64,000 nt of DNA from Leucobacter chromiireducens subsp. chromiireducens (lineage in GTDB: Bacteria; Actinomycetota; Actinomycetes; Actinomycetales; Microbacteriaceae). The DNA lies in NCBI RefSeq assembly GCF_016758255.1, contig NZ_QYAD01000002.1, positions 496,001 to 560,000 on the forward strand, written 5' to 3'. A program made the position numbers and the translations under genes. This document shows positions 42,107 through 51,609 of the stretch, in pieces. Numbering within the stretch: position 1 is the first letter of the stretch; each line of letters begins with the position of its first letter. The notes beneath the pieces were generated by a model, which saw only the letters and a list, made by a program, of their open reading frames with translations, did no database searches and was not told the origin of the DNA.

Positions 42107-43333
42107 CTAGTTCAACGGGATGGTGATGGTACCGGTCTCCGGCGGCGACTCGATTGCGCGACCGCGAAGGTCGGGCAGCCAACGCAGCGTGGTGGCCGCG
42201 ACGATCGCGCAGATTCCGAGCAGGATCGAGGACACCACGATCGCGCCGTGCGCGCCCGCGACGTCGATCGCAATGCCGGCGAGCGCCGAGCCCGTGGCCA
42301 CGCCGACGAGTTGGCCCGTGCCGACCCAGCCGTAGGCCTCGGCAGTCTCCGAGAACTTCACGGTGGAGCTCACGATGCTCGAAATCGCGGCGAAGGCGGG
42401 AGCGGTGCCGAGGCCGCCCAGGAAGAGCACAGCGCCGAGCCACCAGATGTTCAGGCTGACGAGGCAGGCGAGGGTGCCGGCCAGCACCACGAGGATGCGC
42501 AGCAGGAGCGAGGTGGGGCGCAGTTCGCGGTGACCCATGAGCAAGCCGCCCACGAGCGAGCCGCCGGCGAAAAGTGCGAGCACGATGCCTGACTCCATGC
42601 TCCCGTGGCCGGCGCCTTCGCCGCTCGAGAACGCGGCGACAATGCCTGCCTCAATCGCGGCGAACGAGGCGACGAAGAAGAAACCGACGATGGTCGAGAT
42701 GATGACGGTGGGGTAGCGGAGTACCGCGCCGAAGCCGCGCTTCGACGGCGGGATCTTCACCTGGGCGACCGGCTTCGAGAGGATGAACCATGCGCCACCG
42801 AACACCATGAAGCCAGCCGCCACACACAGGCCGGCGGTGGTGCCGAACTGCGAGGTGACGAACACGGCGACGACCGGGCCGAGCACCCAGATCAGCTCCT
42901 GCGCTGCGGCGTCGAGTGAGAAGAGGCCCGCGAGCTGCTTGCTCGGCACGAGCTTCGGGTAGATCGTGCGCACCGCGGGCGTGATCGGCGGGGTGGTGAG
43001 ACCCACGAGCAGCGCGAGGCCGGCGACCACGAAGAGCGGCAGGTGCACGAACGCGATCGTGACGAGCAGCACGGCGCAGATCACCGAGGTGACCGAGAGC
43101 ACGGGGCGCATGCCGAGGCGGCCCATGAGGCGGCTGCTCAGTGGTCCGGAGACGGCCTGGCCGAGGCTCTGCGTCGCTAGGACGAGGCCGGCCGAGGTGT
43201 AGTCACCGTACGAGACCTGGATGTGCAGCAGCAGGATGATCGAGAGCATCCCAAACGGGAATCGGGCCAGCAGCTGCGACACCAACACCCGAAATACGCC
43301 GGGGTTCTTGCCCAGCTCCCCGTAAATACCCAT
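42107..43333 (-). CDS. MFS transporter
   Basis: 408 residues with about twelve membrane segments. SRLMGRLGMRPVL is the conserved loop after helix 2 of major facilitator proteins, and GLTTPPITPAVRTIYP resembles the helix 5 region of drug/sugar exporters. The second half starts near residue 200 after the charged PSKRGFG loop. It probably exports a small molecule; the substrate is unknown. The start is 169 bases downstream of the helicase stop on the same strand. No regulator gene adjoins it. Confidence 0.9.
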   Translation of the reverse strand: MGIYGELGKNPGVFRVLVSQLLARFPFGMLSIILLLHIQVSYGDYTSAGLVLATQSLGQAVSGPLSSRLMGRLGMRPVLSVTSVICAVLLVTIAFVHLPLFVVAGLALLVGLTTPPITPAVRTIYPKLVPSKQLAGLFSLDAAAQELIWVLGPVVAVFVTSQFGTTAGLCVAAGFMVFGGAWFILSKPVAQVKIPPSKRGFGAVLRYPTVIISTIVGFFFVASFAAIEAGIVAAFSSGEGAGHGSMESGIVLALFAGGSLVGGLLMGHRELRPTSLLLRILVVLAGTLACLVSLNIWWLGAVLFLGGLGTAPAFAAISSIVSSTVKFSETAEAYGWVGTGQLVGVATGSALAGIAIDVAGAHGAIVVSSILLGICAIVAATTLRWLPDLRGRAIESPPETGTITIPLN

Positions 43334-43377
43334 CAGAAAAGTATATGGCCGCGGCGGCCGTGCGTGCTATCGCGGAA

Positions 43378-43427
43378 CGCCGAAGTTCGGCGCGAAATTT
43401 GGTGGAACTGGCGCGCGTCGGCGCGCC
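43378..43427 (-). terminator. Two small hairpins after the helicase gene
   Basis: CGCCGAA at 43378-43384 is mirrored at 43386-43392, and GGCGCGC at 43410-43416 pairs with 43421-43427. They lie downstream of the helicase stop and before the MFS start. Either could end the helicase message; the first could be an operator for MFS. Confidence 0.4.
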
Positions 43428-43502
43428 GCATTCTCGGAGGTGGAATCAGCGGGGAACCCGCGGGCTGCGTGCGCCGCGCGGATCCCCGCCGCTCCGACGA
43501 GG

Positions 43503-45113
43503 TTAGGAGCTCGTCGAGTAGACCGGGCCGCCGCCCTGTGCGCGCCGGCCCGAACGGCGCTGGCCGCCCTGTTGGCCCTGCCCGCGGCCCGCGCTCTGAT
43601 GGCCCTGACCCTGCTGGCCGCGGCCACCCTGGCGCTGGCCGCCCTGCTCGCCCTGCGACTGAGCGCCGCGACCCTGACCGCCCTGGCCGCCGCGCCCACG
43701 ACCGCCGCCGGACTGCTGCCCGCGGCCTGCGCCACCCGCCTGGGTGGGAGTGCCGCTCGCAGCCGCACCGTCGCCGCGCCCGCGGCCGCCACGTGAACGC
43801 TTCCGCTTTGCGTTTGCGCCCGTCGACTTGCCCTGCCCCGAGGGGTTGTGGCCGGCAGCGCGCTGCTGCGCGGCCTGTGCCTCGGCGCGACGGCGCTCGG
43901 TCTCGCGAGCGTCGACGCGCGGCGCGACCTCACCGATCAGAGCGAGCACCTCGGGATCAATGCTCGCAGCGTTCGGGTTGACCGGACGCGGCGTGACGCG
44001 GATCTTTGCTGCGCGCATGATCTGGCGCATCTCGCCGCGCTGCTCGGGCAGCACGAGCGTGACCACGTCGCCCTCATTGCCGGCGCGTGCCGTGCGGCCG
44101 GAGCGGTGGAGGTACGCCTTGTGCTCGACGGGCGGGTCGATGTGCACCACGAGCTCGACGCCGTCGACGTGCACACCGCGGGCGGCAACGTCGGTCGCGA
44201 CGAGCACCTTCGCGTCACCGCTGACAAACTCGGCAAGGTTGCGATCACGCGCGTTCTGCGAGAGGTTGCCCTGCAGCTCTACCGCAGGAATCCCGCGCGA
44301 CGTGAGCTGCTTTGCGAGACGCTTCGCCTGGTGCTTCATTCGGGTGAAGAAGATGCGACGCGCGGTGCCCGAAGCGAGCGCCTCAATGAGTGCATCCTTG
44401 TCGTCCTTACCGGCCACCTCGAACACGTGGTGCGTCAGCTGCGGCACGGGGGACTCTGCCGAATCAACGGAGTGCAGAATCGGGTTGTGCAGGTACTTCT
44501 TCACCAGCGCGTCCACCCCGTTGTCGAGGGTGGCGCTGAAGAGGAGGCGCTGCCCCATCTTCGGGGTCTTGTTCAGGATTCGCGTGACGACGGGCAGGAA
44601 GCCCATGTCGGCCATGTGGTCGGCCTCGTCGAGCACGGTGATCTCGACGCCGTCGAGCGAGACGAGACCCTGCTTCATGAGGTCGTCCAGGCGACCGGGT
44701 GCGGCCACGACGATATCGACACCGCCCTCGAGCGCGACCTCCTGGCGACGCTGCGGGATCCCACCGAAGATGGTGGTGACCTTCACCCCGACGGGGTCGG
44801 CGAGCATCTTCACCGTTTCGGCGATCTGCGTGACGAGCTCGCGAGTCGGGGCGAGCACGATAGCGCGCGGACGGCTGGGGCGACGCTTCGCCACGACATC
44901 CTCGGCGAGGTTCGCCACCAGCGGGATGCCAAAGGCGATGGTCTTGCCGGAGCCGGTGCGGCCGCGGCCGAGCACGTCGCGGCCGGCAAGCGTGTCGGGG
45001 AGGGTGTCGCGCTGGATCGGGAACGGCGCGGACTTTCCGTTCTTCGCGAGTGCGTCAGCAATGGCTGCCGGGACGCCGAGCGATTCGAACGTGGGGGTGG
45101 TGGTCTCGGTCAC
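43503..45113 (-). CDS. DEAD-box RNA helicase with Gly/Gln/Arg-rich tail
   Basis: 536 residues from a GTG at 45111-45113 with AAAGG 5 bases upstream. The Q motif (FESLGV...FPIQRDTLP) is followed by GRTGSGKT, PTRELVTQ, DEADHMADMGF, SATL and HRSGRTARAG, all helicase motifs intact. From about residue 430 the protein becomes low-complexity with repeated RG, GQ and GG units, a disordered RNA-binding tail. It resembles RhlE/DeaD proteins acting on ribosome assembly, mRNA decay or cold adaptation. The start is preceded by a 14-base palindrome. Confidence 0.93.
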   Translation of the reverse strand: MTETTTPTFESLGVPAAIADALAKNGKSAPFPIQRDTLPDTLAGRDVLGRGRTGSGKTIAFGIPLVANLAEDVVAKRRPSRPRAIVLAPTRELVTQIAETVKMLADPVGVKVTTIFGGIPQRRQEVALEGGVDIVVAAPGRLDDLMKQGLVSLDGVEITVLDEADHMADMGFLPVVTRILNKTPKMGQRLLFSATLDNGVDALVKKYLHNPILHSVDSAESPVPQLTHHVFEVAGKDDKDALIEALASGTARRIFFTRMKHQAKRLAKQLTSRGIPAVELQGNLSQNARDRNLAEFVSGDAKVLVATDVAARGVHVDGVELVVHIDPPVEHKAYLHRSGRTARAGNEGDVVTLVLPEQRGEMRQIMRAAKIRVTPRPVNPNAASIDPEVLALIGEVAPRVDARETERRRAEAQAAQQRAAGHNPSGQGKSTGANAKRKRSRGGRGRGDGAAASGTPTQAGGAGRGQQSGGGRGRGGQGGQGRGAQSQGEQGGQRQGGRGQQGQGHQSAGRGQGQQGGQRRSGRRAQGGGPVYSTSS

Positions 45114-45429
45114 AGGGACCTTTCTGCATCGATGCAGCGCGCGGCGGACGGATGCCATGCCGAGAGGCGGACGCGGGCTGCGGGAATCGGCGAGTGCGCG
45201 GGATCGCGCAGTCGTTCGCCGCGAATGCTCCGGCGGCCCGCGACCAGAGTCCGGGCGGCTGAACGTCAGCGACGCGGGGCGGGAAGAACACGCCCTGTGC
45301 CCACCAGTCTAGTGGGTGTCGCCGAGAAAGCGCCGTGGATCGGGAGATTCGCGTGAATGTCGGCGGCGCGCGATACCGTCGTCTGAACGGCGGAATCGGC
45401 CGCGCGGGCAAATAAACGAAGGGGGTCCC
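45114..45429. other. 316-base divergent region between helicase and nuclease-helicase genes
   Basis: It holds the palindrome at 45124-45137. TAGACT on minus at 45306-45311 is a possible -10 for the helicase, which would give it a leader of about 190 bases, long for this window. No further gene was found. The plus-strand frame here is open but only continues the next gene upstream of its start. Confidence 0.5.
45124..45137. promoter_or_regulatory. 14-base palindrome in the helicase leader
   Basis: CTGCATCGATGCAG is a perfect 7+7 inverted repeat just upstream of the helicase ribosome site. In the message it could fold over or beside the site and affect translation, or it may be a protein site in DNA. 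Confidence 0.5.
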
Positions 45430-48400
45430 GTGTTTCTGCAGCAGCGAAGCGACGGCGGCGAGCGCATTATGACGAGCGCGAGTGACCTGACGGCGGCCAG
45501 CGCGTGCGAGTTCGCGTTTTTGCGTCGGGCTGATGCGAAGTTTGGACGCGACGTTGTCGTGCCTCCTGACGACGACCCCATGCTGGCCCGTGCCGCACGT
45601 CTCGGCGACGCGCACGAGGAGCGCACGCTTGATGCGTACCGGAGCGAGTTCGGCGCGGGCGCTGTCGGAGAGTCGGGCGGCGTGGTGGAAATTCCGCGGC
45701 CGAAGAGCGTTGCCGAGCCAGACCTGATCGCGGTGGCCGAGCTCACGCGATCCGCACTCCTGGGAGCTGCGGAGGTTGTTTTTCAGGCAACCTTCTTCGA
45801 ACCAGATCAGCGCGCTGCTCGGCCGGGTGAGCCCGAGATCGGCTTTGTCGGGTTCGCCGACTTCCTGCGCCGCACCCCTGATGGAGCATTCGAAGTGGAA
45901 GACACGAAGCTCGCGCGAAAGGCCCGCGTCTCTGCGCTCATGCAGCTCGCCGCGTATGCCGAGCAACTGGAGCGCATCGGGGTGCCGGTTGCGCCGACGG
46001 CGACGCTCATCCTGGGCGATGGGGCTCGCTCGAGCCATCGGGTTGCAGACATCGCGCCGGTCTTCCGCGCGCGTCGAGCGCGGCTGCATCGGCTCATCCT
46101 TGACCGGGCATGCGAGACCGGCCCCGATGGCACACGGGCCAGCGCGCCGCCGCTCGCCTGGGGCACCCCCGAGATCGCAGCCTGTGGTCGGTGCGAGGTG
46201 TGTGCGCCCGAAATCGAGCGCACGCGCGACCCGCTCTTGATCGCCGGGATGCGCGGCACGCAGCGGGATGCTCTTTGGGTCGCCGGATTCCGAACGATCG
46301 ACGCGGTCGCAGCGGAGCTGCCGCGCATCGTTTCCGGGGAGACGACGGTACCTGGTATCCGCCCGGCGACGCTGACAAAGCTCGCGGCGCAGGCCGAGGT
46401 GCAGGTTGGCGCGCCCAGGCTCGGCCCGCCCCTCGTGCGCGTCGTGGACCCGGCGGCACTCGCCGCGATTCCGGCGCCGAATCCCGGGGACCTGTTCTTC
46501 GACTTTGAGGGGGATCCGCTCTATCGCGAGCCGGGGGACGCCGAATCCGCTCGCTGGGGGATCGACTACCTGTTCGGTTTCGTGGACACGGCAGAGCAGT
46601 TCACGGGGCTCTGGGCGCACGATCTCACGGCCGAGCGGCGAGCACTTGAGCGTTTTCTCGCGCTTCTTGCCGAGCGCCGTGCCGCGTACCCGGGGATGCG
46701 CGTCTACCACTACGCGTCGTACGAGCGCACCCACCTGCTCAGCATCGCGGCCCGCCATGGCGTCGGGGAGGCCGAGGTCGACGCGCTGCTGCGGGATGAC
46801 GTGCTCATCGACCTCTTCCCGATTGTGCGCCGCGCATTGCTTGTGGGCTCGCGCTCGTACTCCATCAAGAAGTTGGAGCCGCTCTACATGGGTGAGGAGC
46901 TGCGCGATGAGGCGGGCGTCACCTCGGCAGCGCAGTCGGTCACCGAGTATGCAGACGCGACCGCGCAGCTTGCGAGCGCAGACCTGGCGGTGAAGGCAGT
47001 GGGGGCCGCGCGATTGGAAGCGATTGCCGACTACAACCGTTACGACTGCGTTTCGACGCTTCGGCTGCGCGATTGGCTCCTGGGGATTGCACGGCAGCAC
47101 GGGGTCGATCCGGCTCCGCGCCCGGAGCCAGACTCCGAGCGCGAATTCGAGGTGAGCGGTCTGGCGGAGGCGCTCACGCAGCACGCCACGCATGCCGCGG
47201 ATCCGCGAGATCGTGTCGCGGCGGCGCTTGCCGGCAGCGCGATCGACTACCACGCGCGTGAGCGCAAGTCGTTCTGGTGGGAGCACTTCGCTCGGCTCAT
47301 CGAGCCGATTGAGGAGTGGGCGGATACTCGCGATGTTCTCGTGGTTGACCCAGCACTCAGTCGCGTCGAGGAAAGCTGGCACACCCCACCACGCGGTCGC
47401 GTGCAGCGGCGAACGCTTCGGCTCGGCGGCGAGCTCGCGCCGGGCAGCTCGGCGAAAGCCGGCGGCGAGGTGTTTCTCGTGTACGCCGCGCCCGGTCCTT
47501 TCCGGGACCCGCGGACCGGCCCCGGTGAGCGCACCGCTCGCCTCGCCCGCGTGCTTGAGCGAGACGAGCGGGGCATCCTCGTTGCAGAAACCCTGCCGCG
47601 TGATGCGGCGAAGTATGCGGTACTTCCCGTTGCCGTGACTCCCGGGCCGCCGCCGAACGAGGGGCAGCAGCGCGTGGCGATCGAGGAGTGGGGTCAGGAG
47701 TACGCTGATGCGCTCGCATCGGGCCTCGAGTATGCCGACCCGGTCGTCGGGCTCCTGCGACGCGACCCGCCGCGACTCACTGGCGGCGTGCCGCCAGTGC
47801 AACCGGATTCAGAGGAGGCGCTGCGCGCTGGCGGCGGACAGGAAGACGCACGAACGATCGGGGCGGTGATCGCGAGTCTCCGCCGCTTAGACCGATCGGC
47901 GCTTGCGGTGCAGGGCCCGCCAGGCACCGGGAAGACATACCTCGCTGCTCGCGTCATCCGGCAGCTGGTGGAACGAGACGGCTGGCGCATTGGGGTGGTT
48001 GCGCAATCACACCGCGTTGTCGAGAACGTGCTCGAGGGGGTTGTCGCTGCTGGCCTGCACCCGGGTGCGGTGGGCAAAGTGCCGCAGGGCGGCGCGCTTG
48101 CACCTGACGCGCCTGAGCCGCCGTACACGGTGATTGGGCGAAACGGGCACGCGGGCTTTCTGCGCGACAACGCCGAGCTCGGTCGGGGCTGCGTGGTGGG
48201 TGGCACGGCGTGGGACTTCAGCAATGGCACGCGTTTCCCGCGTCGTGCCCTTGACCTCCTGGTCATCGATGAGGCCGGCCAGTTCTCGCTTGCGCCAACG
48301 ATTGCCGCGTCCGTTTCCGCGCAGCGCCTGCTGCTGCTCGGCGATCCGCAGCAGCTGCCGCAGGTCTCGCAGGGGACCCACCCCGAGCCCGTGGATACGT

Positions 48401-49131
48401 CCGCGCTCGCCTGGCTGATCGGCAATCACGACACGATTCCCAGCGCGCAGGGGTACTTTCTCGCGGAGACCCGTCGCATGCGCCCGGCTCTCGCGGAGGT
48501 GGTCTCCGAACTCTCGTACGAGGGGCGCCTCCACGCGCACACGAGCGCGAGCTTGCGCAGTGTCACCGGGGCCGGCCCAGAGGGCCTCGTCTGGCATCCC
48601 GTTGCGCATCGCGGGAACGCGACGTTCTCGGTCGAGGAGGCTGAAGTCGTGGTGGAGCTCGTGCGCACGGCGCTCGCAGGGACACTTGACGATGGCGGCG
48701 CCCGCGCTCGCTCCCTCACGGCCCACGATGTCATCGTTGTTGCCGCGTACAACGCGCAGGTCGAGTGCGTGTCCGACGCGCTCGCTGCAGCCGGGCTCGG
48801 GGGCGTACGCGTTGGTACCGTCGACAGGTTCCAGGGCATGGAGGCAGCCATCGCTATCGTCACGCTCGCGGCGTCGAGTGCTGAGGACGTGCCGCGGGGG
48901 CTCGAATTTCTCCTGATGCGCAACCGACTGAACGTGGCGATCAGCCGGGCACAGTGGGCCGCGCACCTAGTCTCCTCCGAACGGCTCGGCGACGGCTTGC
49001 CCGGAAGCGCCGAGGGCGTCGCGGCGCTGTCCGGCTACCTGCGCCTCACTGAGCGAGCCAGTCGCACCACGCACGCAGTGGGTGGTGGCGTCGAAAGCGT
49101 TGGCGGGAAGAGCCGCGGCGCGGCGATCTGA
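45430..49131 (+). CDS. TM0106-type RecB-like nuclease fused to SF1 helicase
   Basis: 1233 residues from the GTG at 45430 (GAAGGGGG upstream). The N-terminal SASDLTAASACEFAFLRRADAKFG is the typical start of this family, followed by a PD-(D/E)XK nuclease region with EVEDTKLAR as probable catalytic motif. FFDFEGDPLYREPGD at about residue 356 is an RNase H-like/YprB-type exonuclease core. The C-terminal SF1 helicase has GPPGTGKT at 829-836, DEAGQF from 947, and late motifs near TVDRFQGMEAAIAIV. It has Dna2-like architecture. Function in bacteria is unproven; repair or phage defence are both plausible. Confidence 0.88.
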   Translation: MFLQQRSDGGERIMTSASDLTAASACEFAFLRRADAKFGRDVVVPPDDDPMLARAARLGDAHEERTLDAYRSEFGAGAVGESGGVVEIPRPKSVAEPDLIAVAELTRSALLGAAEVVFQATFFEPDQRAARPGEPEIGFVGFADFLRRTPDGAFEVEDTKLARKARVSALMQLAAYAEQLERIGVPVAPTATLILGDGARSSHRVADIAPVFRARRARLHRLILDRACETGPDGTRASAPPLAWGTPEIAACGRCEVCAPEIERTRDPLLIAGMRGTQRDALWVAGFRTIDAVAAELPRIVSGETTVPGIRPATLTKLAAQAEVQVGAPRLGPPLVRVVDPAALAAIPAPNPGDLFFDFEGDPLYREPGDAESARWGIDYLFGFVDTAEQFTGLWAHDLTAERRALERFLALLAERRAAYPGMRVYHYASYERTHLLSIAARHGVGEAEVDALLRDDVLIDLFPIVRRALLVGSRSYSIKKLEPLYMGEELRDEAGVTSAAQSVTEYADATAQLASADLAVKAVGAARLEAIADYNRYDCVSTLRLRDWLLGIARQHGVDPAPRPEPDSEREFEVSGLAEALTQHATHAADPRDRVAAALAGSAIDYHARERKSFWWEHFARLIEPIEEWADTRDVLVVDPALSRVEESWHTPPRGRVQRRTLRLGGELAPGSSAKAGGEVFLVYAAPGPFRDPRTGPGERTARLARVLERDERGILVAETLPRDAAKYAVLPVAVTPGPPPNEGQQRVAIEEWGQEYADALASGLEYADPVVGLLRRDPPRLTGGVPPVQPDSEEALRAGGGQEDARTIGAVIASLRRLDRSALAVQGPPGTGKTYLAARVIRQLVERDGWRIGVVAQSHRVVENVLEGVVAAGLHPGAVGKVPQGGALAPDAPEPPYTVIGRNGHAGFLRDNAELGRGCVVGGTAWDFSNGTRFPRRALDLLVIDEAGQFSLAPTIAASVSAQRLLLLGDPQQLPQVSQGTHPEPVDTSALAWLIGNHDTIPSAQGYFLAETRRMRPALAEVVSELSYEGRLHAHTSASLRSVTGAGPEGLVWHPVAHRGNATFSVEEAEVVVELVRTALAGTLDDGGARARSLTAHDVIVVAAYNAQVECVSDALAAAGLGGVRVGTVDRFQGMEAAIAIVTLAASSAEDVPRGLEFLLMRNRLNVAISRAQWAAHLVSSERLGDGLPGSAEGVAALSGYLRLTERASRTTHAVGGGVESVGGKSRGAAI

Positions 49132-49145
49132 CGCGAGCCCGGCTC

Positions 49146-49151
49146 TACACT
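49146..49151 (+). promoter_or_regulatory. Candidate -10 box, leaderless membrane-protein gene
   Basis: TACACT ends 6 bases before the ATG at 49158 and no ribosome site lies between. Confidence 0.5.
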
Positions 49152-49157
49152 GAGCCC

Positions 49158-50315
49158 ATGAACTCCGTCACCCCCACGCGGACGCACCGCGCGCTCGACA
49201 CCGTCTTCCGGCTGCTGTACCCGGGGGAGGAAAGCGTGCAGGATTCGCCGCGGCTGCGTCGCGAAACGCGCGCGTTCGCCGCAGCGCTGATTGCGGCACT
49301 CGTTGCGCTCGTCACGGGGCTCATCGCATTCCACGGCCCCGTGCCGCTCTGGGGTGCGGTCTCGCCCGGCAGCGTCGGGCTGGTGCTCGCAGCCTGTGCG
49401 GCGGCGGTGACATCGGTGGTGGAACACCTGCGCTCACCGATTCCGCCCGTGCCCGGGTGGCGACCAGCAGCGGTCCGAGCGCAGGCCATAGTCAACGCGC
49501 TCGCCATTGCGCTCGTGCACGCGGGCATCGCGATTCTGCTGGTGGGACTCACCACCTCGGTGCTGATGCGCGGTTTCATGGGGCTGCAGGTGGACGCCTT
49601 CACGAGCATCATGATCACCGTGTTGCTCAGCGCCGCGGCGGGGTACGCGGGCACGCTCTCGGGCGGCGACCTCACCACCGCGCGACTGTCCACGCTGTTC
49701 GCGGTGTTCATGACCGGCGGCGTGCTCGTGGCAATGCTCAGCACGAGCGATGCGGAGTGGTGGCGACTGCACTTTAGCGAGTTAGGGGTCGGCGAGAGCC
49801 TCAGCAGCATCGTCTTCAACTCGACGCTCATCGTCGGCGGTCTGCTCATGGCGTCGCTCGGATCGCTGATCGCTGGCTCTTTGACCGTGTGGGCGGCTGC
49901 CGCGCCGCCGAGCCGCACCCGAAACGTGCGGCTCGTCCAGTGGGCGTTTCTCGGCGTCGGCGTTGGTCTCGCCGGTGTGGGACTCGTGCCGGTGAATGTG
50001 AGCCTGCTCGTGCACAACACCTTCGCGACCGGAATGGCGGTGGTGTTCGGCGCGCTGCTCATCGGCCTGCGCTGGATTCTCGACGGCTTTTCACGCGTGT
50101 TCCTGCTGTTCTCCGACGTCGTGCTGATCGGCATCGCGTTCTCCGCGCTGCTCTTCTGGCCGCTTGGATACTACAACCTTGCGGCGTTCGAGCTTGTCGC
50201 AGCCGGCATCATCTTCGCGTGGCTCATCATTTTCCTGCGTCACCTCGACGCGGCAGTTCCTTCTCGTGAGAAGTCGCAGGACTCTCCTGCGATGCAAGAT
50301 AGCGTGGAGGCATGA
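49158..50315 (+). CDS. Multi-pass membrane protein, DUF998-like
   Basis: 385 residues with about eight membrane segments and a short cytoplasmic C-terminus. No catalytic motif is visible. The segment pattern resembles DUF998-type proteins of actinobacteria, but the match is not secure. Function unknown. It begins 26 bases after the nuclease-helicase stop and its stop overlaps the aminotransferase start (ATGATGA), so it is translated together with the aminotransferase gene. Confidence 0.75.
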   Translation: MNSVTPTRTHRALDTVFRLLYPGEESVQDSPRLRRETRAFAAALIAALVALVTGLIAFHGPVPLWGAVSPGSVGLVLAACAAAVTSVVEHLRSPIPPVPGWRPAAVRAQAIVNALAIALVHAGIAILLVGLTTSVLMRGFMGLQVDAFTSIMITVLLSAAAGYAGTLSGGDLTTARLSTLFAVFMTGGVLVAMLSTSDAEWWRLHFSELGVGESLSSIVFNSTLIVGGLLMASLGSLIAGSLTVWAAAAPPSRTRNVRLVQWAFLGVGVGLAGVGLVPVNVSLLVHNTFATGMAVVFGALLIGLRWILDGFSRVFLLFSDVVLIGIAFSALLFWPLGYYNLAAFELVAAGIIFAWLIIFLRHLDAAVPSREKSQDSPAMQDSVEA

Positions 50316-51541
50316 TGACCCCAGGTGGCCCGTTGAAGACTCCGCCCGCCCGGCGCTTGCCCGCGTCGCCCGTGGGCGCCCAGTTGGGTGTTTCCGCCCG
50401 CTCCGAGATTCCTGCCTTTGAAGTGATGCAGATCACCGACGAGGTGGCGCGACGCCGCGCTGCGGGGCACGACATCGTGTCACTCTGTGCGGGGGAGCCG
50501 AGCGCTCGCCCGGCGCCGGGCACCTTCCAACCCGCGGGGTATACCGGCCCGCTGGGGACCACCCCGCTTCGCGAGGCGATCGCTGGTCACTACCGCTCCT
50601 GGTACGGCATTGACGTGGATCCGGGCACGGTCGCGGTAACCACCGGGTCGTCGGGGGCGTTCCAGCTGGTGTTCCTTGCGGCGTTCGACCCGGGCGATCG
50701 TGTCGCCCTTGCGAGCCCGGGATACCCCGCCTATCGCAACATCCTCACGGCGCTCGGCGTCCAGGTGGTGGAGATCCCAACCGGGCCAGAGACCCGGTAC
50801 CAGCCCACGCCTGAGCTGCTCGCTGCAGCGGTGGCGGCCCACGGACCGCTCGCGGGGCTCGTGCTCGCGTCTCCAGCCAACCCGACCGGAACCATGCTCG
50901 GCCGCGCCGCACTCACGGGGCTCGTGGACTGGTGCGTGGCGCACAGCGTCCGCATCATCAGTGATGAGATCTACCACGGGATCACGTTCCCCGAGGCGGG
51001 GGAGCCCGACCCGCGCGGTGTTACCCTACGTGAACTTGACCCCGAAGCGGTGGTCATCAACTCGTTCTCGAAGTACTGGGGCATGACCGGCTGGCGCCTC
51101 GGCTGGGCGATCCTGCCGCAGGCGCTCGTGGCGCCGGTCGAGGCACTCGCATCGAACTTTGCCCTCTCACCCCCCGCGCCCGCGCAGGAGCTCGCGCTCA
51201 CCGCATTCACTCCAGAGAGCTACGCAGAGCGTGACGCGATCGTCTCCGGTTTCGCTCGCGCCCGCACGCTGATTCTTGATGCGGCGCCGCAGCTCGAGTG
51301 GGGTGCCGCTGCTCCGTCGGACGGTGCCTTCTACTACTACTCCGAACTCGGGCCGCAGCTCGAGCGCTTCGGAGACTCCTCGAGCTACGCGCGTGCCCTG
51401 CTCGAGCGTGGCGATGTTGCCGTCGTGCCCGGCACGGACTTCGACCCCGTTGCGGGGAATCGCGCGGTTCGGCTCTCGTACGCGGCCGGCGAGAGCGCTG
51501 TGGCCGAGGCATTGGAGCGCATTCTCAAGTTCCAGGGCTGA
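50312..51541 (+). CDS. Class I/II PLP aminotransferase
   Basis: 409 residues; GTGGAGG lies just upstream and the ATG at 50315 is an equally good start. GEPSARPAPGTFQPAGYTGPLGTTPLREAI, in outline, is the family start; LASPANPTGTM holds the cofactor Asn, and NSFSKYWGMTGWRLGW the PLP Lys (about residue 254). RLSYAAG has the carboxylate-binding Arg. This is an aspartate/tyrosine-type aminotransferase of unknown specificity. It may use amino groups from the amine pathways nearby, but nothing proves that. Confidence 0.92.
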   Translation: MMTPGGPLKTPPARRLPASPVGAQLGVSARSEIPAFEVMQITDEVARRRAAGHDIVSLCAGEPSARPAPGTFQPAGYTGPLGTTPLREAIAGHYRSWYGIDVDPGTVAVTTGSSGAFQLVFLAAFDPGDRVALASPGYPAYRNILTALGVQVVEIPTGPETRYQPTPELLAAAVAAHGPLAGLVLASPANPTGTMLGRAALTGLVDWCVAHSVRIISDEIYHGITFPEAGEPDPRGVTLRELDPEAVVINSFSKYWGMTGWRLGWAILPQALVAPVEALASNFALSPPAPAQELALTAFTPESYAERDAIVSGFARARTLILDAAPQLEWGAAAPSDGAFYYYSELGPQLERFGDSSSYARALLERGDVAVVPGTDFDPVAGNRAVRLSYAAGESAVAEALERILKFQG

Positions 51542-51559
51542 GCCGCGCGGAATGACGAA

Positions 51560-51594
51560 CGGCCCCGGGGCGCACACTGCGCGTCCCGGGGCCG
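51560..51594. terminator. Bidirectional terminator hairpin
   Basis: CGGCCCCGGG at 51560-51569 pairs perfectly with 51585-51594, with a 15-base loop that can pair further. It lies between the convergent aminotransferase and alcohol dehydrogenase genes. Confidence 0.7.
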
Positions 51595-51609
51595 AGTCCT
51601 GTGCCGTGG

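Noticed and set aside
43503-43850. CRISPR-like or DNA repeat array at the 3' end of the helicase gene
   Set aside because: The repetition comes from Gly/Gln/Arg codons of the protein tail and has no fixed period or spacers.
45055-47802. Minus-strand open frame of more than 900 codons opposite the nuclease-helicase gene
   Set aside because: It is Arg/His-rich with no recognisable motif, while the plus strand holds a known multidomain protein. Long antisense frames are expected in high-GC coding DNA.
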